Shown here piece after piece: positions 43,510-49,442 of a stretch of DNA of 49,442 nucleotides. The position numbers and the translations under genes are program-made. The notes beneath the pieces are model-generated. The model was not told the DNA's origin. It was given only the letters and a program-made list of their open reading frames with translations, and searched no databases. The stretch comes from an uncultured Bacteroidota bacterium (GTDB lineage Bacteria > Bacteroidota > Bacteroidia > 2-12-FULL-35-15). Position 1 is the first letter of the stretch, and each line of letters opens with the position of its first letter. The stretch is taken from positions 1 through 49,442 of the forward strand of contig CAIXIP010000272.1 of assembly GCA_903919535.1 (NCBI GenBank), given 5' to 3'.

Positions 43510-43977
43510 ATGAGTAAAAAAAGAAAAATAAGTTATGTGCTTATTGCGATTGTAATGCTGATTCAATTGGTTCGGCCATCGAAAAATACAGGTGATGCAA
43601 AAGGTTTAAATAGTATTGCAACTAATGTTGAGGTTGATAAAATTTTGAATACAGCTTGCTATGATTGTCATTCAAACCATACTGAATATCCTTGGTATTG
43701 TAATATTCAGCCTATAGGCTGGTGGACATCCCATCATGTTAATGAAGGAAAAGAAGAGTTGAATTTTTCCGAGTTCAATTCTTATTCTTTAAAGCGGAAA
43801 CTTAAAAAATTAAAAGAAATAAAAGAGCAGTTGGATGAAAATGAAATGCCTTTAAGCTCATATACGCTTATTCATAGTGATGCAAAACTTTCTGCTGAAA
43901 ACAAAATAATACTTATCAAATGGATTGATGATACAAAAAACAATTTAGTCGATACCATTCCTCACCAAAATTTGTAA
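43510..43977 (+). CDS. Haem-binding domain protein with CxxCH motif
   Basis: The ATG at 43510 gives 155 residues; the longer frame from 43447 overlaps the preceding gene and is unlikely. A membrane anchor or uncleaved signal (about 9-22, YVLIAIVMLIQLVR) is followed by a periplasmic domain with Cys50, Cys53 and His54 in ACYDCHSNHT, the covalent haem c site. Next come the WYCNIQPIGWWTSHHVNEGK segment cut at its end and ENEMPLSSYTLIHSDAKLSA. This matches the Bacteroidota Haem_bd family (cytochrome-like, function unproven). It may carry electrons or sense redox state. Its start is 16 bases after the barrel gene, and no terminator separates the two. Confidence 0.85.
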   Translation: MSKKRKISYVLIAIVMLIQLVRPSKNTGDAKGLNSIATNVEVDKILNTACYDCHSNHTEYPWYCNIQPIGWWTSHHVNEGKEELNFSEFNSYSLKRKLKKLKEIKEQLDENEMPLSSYTLIHSDAKLSAENKIILIKWIDDTKNNLVDTIPHQNL

Positions 43978-44102
43978 TTGTTTGTTCCTTTGTGGTTTGC
44001 AAGTTTTTTATGATTTATTTTTTCGATAAATCAAAAAGCAAAATTGATTACCTTTACGATTCAAAAAAATAACCTGAATAAATTAATAGGAGAAAAATAA
44101 AA

Positions 44103-45203
44103 ATGAGTATTACGAAAGAACAAGTATTAGAAGCACTAAAAAATGTAGAAGATCCGGATTTGAAAAAGGATCTTGTAACACTAGGAATGATTCGTGATTT
44201 AGAAGTTGATGGTAAAAATGTAACATTCACAGTAATGCTTACAACGCCTGCCTGTCCAATGAAAGATATGATCCATAAAGCATGTGTTAATGCAGTTTTA
44301 TATTATGTGGATAAAGAAGCGAATGTATCAGCGAAAATGTCGTCAGAAGTTACAAAGAGAAATAATGAGGGTGATGCATTGTTGTCTAAAGTGAAAAATA
44401 TTATTGCAGTTGCATCTGGAAAAGGTGGTGTTGGGAAATCAACAGTTGCTTCTAATCTTGCGGTAGCCTTGGCGAAACAAGGAGCAAAAGTGGGATTGGT
44501 AGATGCTGATATTTATGGCCCTTCACAAACTATTATGTTTGATGTTGTTCATGAAAAACCAAGACAAATTGATATTGATGGCGTAAGTAAAATTGTTCCC
44601 ATTGAAAACTATGGCGTGAAATTATTATCCATCGGATTTTTTGCAGATCCTTCACAAGCTATTGTATGGCGAGGGCCAATGGCTGCAAAAGCCCTTACAC
44701 AAATGCTTTTGGATGCTGATTGGGGAGAACTTGATTATATGATCATCGACCTTCCTCCGGGAACAGGCGATATTCATTTGTCATTAGTTGGTGCTGTTCC
44801 ATTAAATGGTGTGGTTATAGTAAGTACACCACAAAATGTGGCTTTGGCGGATGCTCAAAAAGGTGTTGGGATGTTCCAAATGGAAAAAATAAACGTTCCT
44901 GTATTAGGGATTGTAGAAAACATGGCATATTTCACTCCAGCAGAACTACCAGACAATAAATATTATATTTTTGGTAAAGATGGCGCAAAAAAATTAGCAG
45001 AAAAATTGGGCGTTCCATTATTAGGAGAAATACCTTTAGTGCAAAGTATTTGTGAAGCTGGTGATGCGGGTCGCCCTGCTGTTTTGCAGGAAAATACACC
45101 ACAAGCCATTGCTTTTATGGATCTTGCAAAAAAAGTAGCACAACAGGTATCAATTGTAAATGCGCAACGTATAGAGGCAAAACAAACAGAAACAATCAAC
45201 TAA
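44103..45203 (+). CDS. Mrp/ApbC-family Fe-S cluster carrier ATPase
   Basis: 366 residues. The N-terminus (about 1-85) is a DUF59/MIP18 domain with NVEDPDLKKDLVTLGMI and TTPACPMKDMIHKACV. The P-loop NTPase has the deviant Walker A SGKGGVGKST (residues 105-114), and GLVDADIYGPSQ, WRGPMAAKALTQML and DLPPGTGDIHLSL follow. It assembles or carries Fe-S clusters to target proteins. The CxxC pair that usually binds the cluster in Mrp/NBP35 proteins is missing: the region reads MAYFTPAELPDNKYY. The NifU-type gene starts 11 bases downstream, forming an Fe-S pair. AGGAG at 44090 or nearby stands before the ATG. Confidence 0.93.
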   Translation: MSITKEQVLEALKNVEDPDLKKDLVTLGMIRDLEVDGKNVTFTVMLTTPACPMKDMIHKACVNAVLYYVDKEANVSAKMSSEVTKRNNEGDALLSKVKNIIAVASGKGGVGKSTVASNLAVALAKQGAKVGLVDADIYGPSQTIMFDVVHEKPRQIDIDGVSKIVPIENYGVKLLSIGFFADPSQAIVWRGPMAAKALTQMLLDADWGELDYMIIDLPPGTGDIHLSLVGAVPLNGVVIVSTPQNVALADAQKGVGMFQMEKINVPVLGIVENMAYFTPAELPDNKYYIFGKDGAKKLAEKLGVPLLGEIPLVQSICEAGDAGRPAVLQENTPQAIAFMDLAKKVAQQVSIVNAQRIEAKQTETIN

Positions 45204-45214
45204 AAATATAGAAG

Positions 45215-45472
45215 ATGAATTCAAAAAGTGAATTGCAAATTAAAGTAGAAGAGGTGTTAGATCAAATTCGTCCGTATTTAGAAGCTGATGGAGGAAATGT
45301 TTCTTTTGTGGAAATTACAAGTGAAAATATAGTAAGAGTTGAACTACAAGGAGCATGTAAATCATGCTCTATGAGTTTGATGACTTTAAAATCTGGTATC
45401 GAACAAACAATAAAACGCGTTTTACCTGAGATTCATTCAGTTGAAGCTGTTAATCTGCCTTCAATGGCCTAA
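45215..45472 (+). CDS. NifU C-terminal domain Fe-S scaffold protein
   Basis: 85 residues, a single NifU_C domain. It begins with VEEVLDQIRPYLEADGGNVSF and has Cys48 and Cys51 in the motif GACKSCSMS, which bind a [4Fe-4S] cluster between two subunits, then LMTLKSGIEQTIKRVLPEI. Such proteins assemble or pass clusters and are often encoded beside Mrp, as here (11 bases apart). The stop codon lies inside the terminator hairpin. Confidence 0.94.
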   Translation: MNSKSELQIKVEEVLDQIRPYLEADGGNVSFVEITSENIVRVELQGACKSCSMSLMTLKSGIEQTIKRVLPEIHSVEAVNLPSMA

Positions 45473-45485
45473 ATAGGCTTTTTTT
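45467..45485 (+). terminator. Terminator enclosing the stop codon of the NifU-type gene
   Basis: GCCT (45467-45470), loop AAAT, AGGC (45475-45478), then seven T. The TAA stop is at 45470-45472, so it lies in the hairpin itself. Confidence 0.65.
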
Positions 45486-45528
45486 GAAATGATTTGGTGT
45501 GGAAGAATTTTTATATAATAATTTTCAA

Positions 45529-46887
45529 ATGAAAAAACTGCTTCAGCTAGTTGTAATTTTTAATTTTTTGTTTATAATTACATCTTGTACACCAAAATTA
45601 GATATTCCAACACCAAGTGCAGGTGATGCAAATTTCTCTAAACCAATTGCTATCGGAGGGGATTTTATGGCAGGATACCAGGATGGTGCCTTATATCAAA
45701 AAGGGCAAAAACTTTCGATTCCTGCCCTACTTGCCGAACAATTTAAATTAGTTGGCGGACCTCTGTTTAATCAAGCGTTAATGCCAGATAATGAAGGGTT
45801 AGGGCTTAACAGTAAAGTTTGGGAAAGTTGGTTTGTTTCTTCAAGTCATTTGGGATATAAAACCGATTGCGAAGGTATAACTTCCTTATCACCATTAAAA
45901 AGTAACATTTCAGTTTCATTAGCAACTCCTTATTTGACAGGTATAGCAGGGAATAGCGTGCAGAATTTAGCAATCCCATTTGCTAATATTTCAGATTATT
46001 TCAATCCTACTTTTGGTAATGCTTTTTCATCAACCGCGAATAAAAATCCATATTATAATCGAATAGCAAGTTATCCCGGAGTATCAACAATTTATGCCGA
46101 TGCAAAAGCTCAAAATGCTACTTTCTTTTCAGCCTGGTTAGGTATGGAAGATATTTATAATTATGCAAGTTCTGGTGGAACGAATGCTTCAATTCCTTCA
46201 TCATCTAGTTTTGCTGCATATCTTGATACACTTTTAGGAGGATTAACGGCAAATGGTGCTAAAGGAGTTATCGCAAATATTCCGGATTTCAGAAACTTCC
46301 CATATTATACTTTAGTAGCTTGGGATAATGCTGAGTTGGGGCAGGCACAAGCCGATTCGTTGAATGATTTTTATACACCAATGGGATTAACTCATATATT
46401 TTTTAAATTGGGTCGCAATGGTTTTATTGTAAATGATGCTAATTCAAATGGCGGTGTAAGGCAGTTGCATAAAGGTGAATATATCACTTTGTCGGTTCCA
46501 ATTGATTCTATGAAATGCAATAAATATGGATTACTGATCCAAACAATTAATAACCGTTATGCACTTGATAGTTCTGAGGTGTATTTAATTGATCAGGCAA
46601 TTACTACATACAACTCTGTTATATTGCAAAAGGCAGCTCAATATCATTTGGCAATGGTTGATATGCATAGTTATTTTAATTCAGTAAAAGCAGGGATAAA
46701 ATGGAATGGTGCTGATTTTAATGCTGAATTTGTTAGTGGAGGATTTTATAGCATAGATGGATATCATCCGAATCAAAAAGGTTATGCCTTAATTGCAAAT
46801 GAATTTATTAAAGCTATCAATTCAAAATATAATGCTTCAATACCTACATTTACTTGTATTGAGTGTGATGGCGTATTATTTCCATAG
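45529..46887 (+). CDS. Lipoprotein with degenerate SGNH/GDSL hydrolase fold
   Basis: The ATG at 45529 gives a lipoprotein signal (LVVIFNFLFIITSC, lipobox Cys20) and 452 residues; the frame upstream to 45499 is not signal-like. The body resembles the SGNH/GDSL lipoproteins of Bacteroidota. The block I segment reads IAIGGDFMAGYQDGALY, where the family has ALGNSLTAGY, so the serine nucleophile is gone (Asp45 in the aligned position). Block III reads WLGMEDIYNYASSGG instead of GNND. Block V, DGYHPNQKGY (Asp410, His413), is intact. It is therefore probably not a normal hydrolase and may bind a ligand or surface glycan. It follows the Fe-S pair after a terminator. Confidence 0.8.
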   Translation: MKKLLQLVVIFNFLFIITSCTPKLDIPTPSAGDANFSKPIAIGGDFMAGYQDGALYQKGQKLSIPALLAEQFKLVGGPLFNQALMPDNEGLGLNSKVWESWFVSSSHLGYKTDCEGITSLSPLKSNISVSLATPYLTGIAGNSVQNLAIPFANISDYFNPTFGNAFSSTANKNPYYNRIASYPGVSTIYADAKAQNATFFSAWLGMEDIYNYASSGGTNASIPSSSSFAAYLDTLLGGLTANGAKGVIANIPDFRNFPYYTLVAWDNAELGQAQADSLNDFYTPMGLTHIFFKLGRNGFIVNDANSNGGVRQLHKGEYITLSVPIDSMKCNKYGLLIQTINNRYALDSSEVYLIDQAITTYNSVILQKAAQYHLAMVDMHSYFNSVKAGIKWNGADFNAEFVSGGFYSIDGYHPNQKGYALIANEFIKAINSKYNASIPTFTCIECDGVLFP

Positions 46888-47016
46888 ATTCAGTGTTAAT
46901 AAAGACAAGACAAAATACTTTCAAATTTTTTCTTTTGGTTACGATTAGAGTATTTTACCTTTTATTTATTAAACCTGCCGTTCACACCAAAATATGAGTA
47001 TTCTGGAAATTTGCTG

Positions 47017-47047
47017 TTTCTTTTTTTACAATTAATTATTACATTTG
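47017..47047 (+). promoter_or_regulatory. Probable promoter of the TonB-dependent receptor
   Basis: TTTC (47017-47020), 19 bases, then TACATTTG (47040-47047). It differs by one base from the consensus TTTG-N19-TAnnTTTG. The start of transcription would be about 47050-47056, inside or next to the following hairpin. Confidence 0.5.
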
Positions 47048-47050
47048 AAC

Positions 47051-47085
47051 GCCTTAAAAAAAATTAAGGCATTTTTTATTTTTAA
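47051..47085 (+). terminator. Terminator just upstream of the TonB-dependent receptor gene
   Basis: GCCTTAA (47051-47057), six-base A loop, TTAAGGC (47064-47070), then a T-rich run to 47085. It ends 10 bases before the ATG, and would stop read-through from the SGNH gene, 164 bases upstream. Confidence 0.75.
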
Positions 47086-47095
47086 CTCTCGAAAA

Positions 47096-49442
47096 ATGAA
47101 ATTAATTAAATTTTTTATTATTTCTATTTGTCTGTTTTTTATCGATTCTTCATTTGCTCAGCAATCAACAGGAACAATCAGAGGTTTTGTTTATTTAAAG
47201 GATTCAGGCGAACCTGTTTTATTTACAAATGTTATTCTTAAAGGAACAACGATGGGTATTGCAACCGATGTAAATGGGTTTTTCTCAATTTCTAAAGTTC
47301 CTCCCGGCAGCTATACGATCATTATTACTTCTGCATTAGGCTACGATACTTTGCAAGAGGGTGTAAGTGTTAAAGCAAATGAAATCATCAGCAAAAAATT
47401 ATACTTAACAAAATCAGCAATTAAATTAAAAGGCATTGAGATCTCAGCAATGCAAGAGGCAAAAGAAACAGAGACGCAAGTTTCAGTAAATAAAATTGAC
47501 CCGATAATAATAAAAAAATTACCATCAGTTGGAGGAGAACCAGATCTTGCTCAATATTTGCAAGTGTTACCAGGTGTTATTTTTACCGGTGACCAAGGTG
47601 GTCAGTTATACATTCGTGGTGGCTCACCTGTTCAAAATAAAGTGTTACTTGATGGAATGATCGTTTATAATCCTTTCCATTCTATTGGGTTATTCTCCGT
47701 TTTCGATGCTGATATTATTAGAAATGCCGATGTATATAGTGGGGGATTTGGCGCTGAGTATGGTGGACGAATATCATCAATCATGGACATAACAACACGC
47801 GATGGAAACAAAAAACGAGTTTCTGGTAAAGTTGCAGCAAGTCCGTTTGGCGCAAAAGTAATTTTAGAAGGACCAATCAAAAAATATACTGAGGGAGGAA
47901 AAGGGACTTCTTCTTTTATTATCTCTGCTAAAACATCTTATCTGCCAACCACCTCTAAAGTTCTTTATTCATACGTAGATAAAGATGGATTGCCGTTTAG
48001 TTTTAATGATTATTATGGAAAAATTTCGTTCAATTCAAACAATGGAAGCAAATTAAATTTATTTGGATTTAACTTTAATGACAAGGTGAATTATCAGGCA
48101 TTGCAAAAAATGGATTGGAATTCATATGGTGGAGGAGGGAATTTTTTGTTGGTGCCACAAAACTCACCAATAATTGTTAACGGAAATTTCGCATATTCTG
48201 AATATAGCATTCTGCTTCAGCCTGCAGCTGAGAAGAAAAAAAGCAGCAAAATAAAAGGGTTTAATATGGGAATAGGTTTCTCCTATTTCATGGGTAAAAA
48301 TGAATTAAATTATGGAATAGATATTAATGGCTTCCGAACGGATTTTGATTTTTATAATTCTTTGAATCGCCACATCTCGCAATCGGAAAATACTACAGAA
48401 ATAGGAGGATACGCAAAATACAAATGGATATCTAAACACAAAAAATTATTGCTTGAACCTAGCTTCCGTGTACAATATTATGCATCCCTTTCAGAGTTTT
48501 CACCTGAGCCACGCTTAAATCTGAAGTGGAACATTAGCCACAAAGTGCGATTTAAATTTGCAACGGGAATGTATTCTCAAAATCTTATTGCCGCTAATTC
48601 TGATAAGGATGTGGTTAATTTATTTTATGGTTTCCTTTCTGGTTCAGATAATTTGCCTAGCAAATACATTGATGAAAATGGTAAAACCCAGGATGTGAAA
48701 ACTCATTTGCAAAAAGCGAATCATTATGTAGCAGGTTTTGAATTCGACATTACTAAGCATATTGATTTTAACATCGAAGCATACCGCAAAGATTTTACAC
48801 AACTTACAAATCTTAACAGCAACAAATTATATGAGGATTCTCCAAGCAACGCTACTAAACCTGATGCATTAAAAAAAGATTTTATTGTTGAAACTGGCAA
48901 AGCACAAGGTATTGATGTTGTTTTAAAATACGATTACAAACACCTTTATTTGTGGGTGGTTTATTCCCTTGGTTATGTTAATAGATATGATGGGGGTAGG
49001 TTGGATGCGAATGGGAAACCAATTTCATATCGCCCGCACTATGATCGCAGACATAATGCTAATATCGTTGCTTCTTATACGTTTGGGAAAAATTTGAATT
49101 GGGAATTTGGTGCACGATGGAATATTGGTTCAGGATTCCCTTTCAAGCCTACAGGAGGTTTTTATGAGGATCTGAATTTTTCCGGAGGTATCACAACAAA
49201 CTATACTGCAACAAATGGTGATCTGAATTATTTCTTTGATAATAGTCAGGTGAAAGAATTGCCTTGGTATCACCGTTTAGATATAAATATTAAACGCTCT
49301 TTCCAATTTTTTGAAAACACAAAACTTGAGGTTGCTGTTGGAGCAACTAATGTTTATAGTCGTAAAAATGTATTTTATTTTGATAGGTTAAGATATGAAC
49401 GAGTTGATCAATTACCGATATTACCGACAGTTAGTTTTGTGA
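47096..49442 (+). CDS. TonB-dependent receptor with CarboxypepD-like N-domain (3' partial)
   Basis: The frame starts at ATG 47096 and runs to the window end without a stop; 782 residues are visible, so the C-terminus is missing. Signal peptide: about 1-21 (IDSSFAQQ). Residues about 25-110 form the CarboxypepD regulatory-like domain (GTIRGFVYLKDSGEP, TDVNGFFSISKVPPGSY). A plug domain follows (about 140-240), with LPSVGGEPDLAQYLQVLPGV, LYIRGGSPVQNKVLLDGM and FGAEYGGRISS. The beta-barrel strands begin at about 250. It imports a ligand driven by TonB/ExbBD, such as the set at 25.3-29.1 kb. No SusD gene is adjacent within the window, and the ligand is unknown. Confidence 0.92.
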   Translation, partial: MKLIKFFIISICLFFIDSSFAQQSTGTIRGFVYLKDSGEPVLFTNVILKGTTMGIATDVNGFFSISKVPPGSYTIIITSALGYDTLQEGVSVKANEIISKKLYLTKSAIKLKGIEISAMQEAKETETQVSVNKIDPIIIKKLPSVGGEPDLAQYLQVLPGVIFTGDQGGQLYIRGGSPVQNKVLLDGMIVYNPFHSIGLFSVFDADIIRNADVYSGGFGAEYGGRISSIMDITTRDGNKKRVSGKVAASPFGAKVILEGPIKKYTEGGKGTSSFIISAKTSYLPTTSKVLYSYVDKDGLPFSFNDYYGKISFNSNNGSKLNLFGFNFNDKVNYQALQKMDWNSYGGGGNFLLVPQNSPIIVNGNFAYSEYSILLQPAAEKKKSSKIKGFNMGIGFSYFMGKNELNYGIDINGFRTDFDFYNSLNRHISQSENTTEIGGYAKYKWISKHKKLLLEPSFRVQYYASLSEFSPEPRLNLKWNISHKVRFKFATGMYSQNLIAANSDKDVVNLFYGFLSGSDNLPSKYIDENGKTQDVKTHLQKANHYVAGFEFDITKHIDFNIEAYRKDFTQLTNLNSNKLYEDSPSNATKPDALKKDFIVETGKAQGIDVVLKYDYKHLYLWVVYSLGYVNRYDGGRLDANGKPISYRPHYDRRHNANIVASYTFGKNLNWEFGARWNIGSGFPFKPTGGFYEDLNFSGGITTNYTATNGDLNYFFDNSQVKELPWYHRLDINIKRSFQFFENTKLEVAVGATNVYSRKNVFYFDRLRYERVDQLPILPTVSFV

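Overview
The window comes from a low-GC member of the Bacteroidota. The evidence is consistent throughout: type IX secretion (T9SS) type B C-terminal domains on two secreted proteins, a PorP/SprF partner, the gliding lipoprotein GldB and its companion GldC, a SprB-repeat giant adhesin, TonB/ExbB/ExbD modules, and promoters of the Bacteroidota form TTTG-N18-TAnnTTTG. MqnA implies menaquinone synthesis by the futalosine route. Genus or family cannot be assigned from this sequence alone. Most of the window is ordinary chromosomal backbone; no phage, plasmid, CRISPR array or insertion sequence was seen.

Layout. 1-3.3 kb: end of an EI24-type membrane protein, mqnA, and a TPR/PD40 lattice-type periplasmic protein. 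3.3-7.6 kb: a tetrapyrrole block, hemA, a hemC-hemD fusion and hemB, with a Fur/PerR-like palindrome before hemA and dispersed intergenic repeats between the genes. 7.7-13.6 kb: polA, a HAD phosphatase and a TPR-transmembrane-SpoIIE phosphatase. 13.6-18 kb (minus strand): gamma carbonic anhydrase, a secreted HMA metal-binding protein, a T9SS-exported PKD protein, gldC and gldB. 18-23.7 kb: an outer-membrane barrel, nadE, murF, an acyl-CoA dehydrogenase, anmK and a small bipolar-charged protein. 23.9-30.6 kb: an MscS channel, tonB, exbB, exbD, two tandem TonB-like paralogues, folC and tRNA-Val(UAC).

30.7-32.9 kb, just behind the tRNA, is the most accessory-looking stretch: three small secreted proteins of unknown role and what looks like a frameshifted remnant of a fourth gene. 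32.9-44 kb is dominated by a 2871-residue surface protein with about 30 SprB-type modules, followed closely by its likely PorP/SprF partner, then an outer-membrane barrel and a c-type haem protein. 44.1-49.4 kb holds an Fe-S pair (Mrp/ApbC and NifU C-domain), a lipoprotein with an SGNH fold whose catalytic residues are lost, and the start of a TonB-dependent receptor cut by the window end.

How they work together: the TonB/ExbBD set would energise receptors such as the one at the right edge; GldB/GldC, the two CHU_C proteins and PorP/SprF belong to gliding and T9SS surface display; hemA/hemCD/hemB feed haem for cytochromes. The most notable observation is inside the giant protein. Its modules carry either four cysteines or only the outer two, and the inner two are always gained or lost together in all 30 modules, which predicts C1-C4 and C2-C3 disulfides and two classes of module, with the two-cysteine class at both ends.
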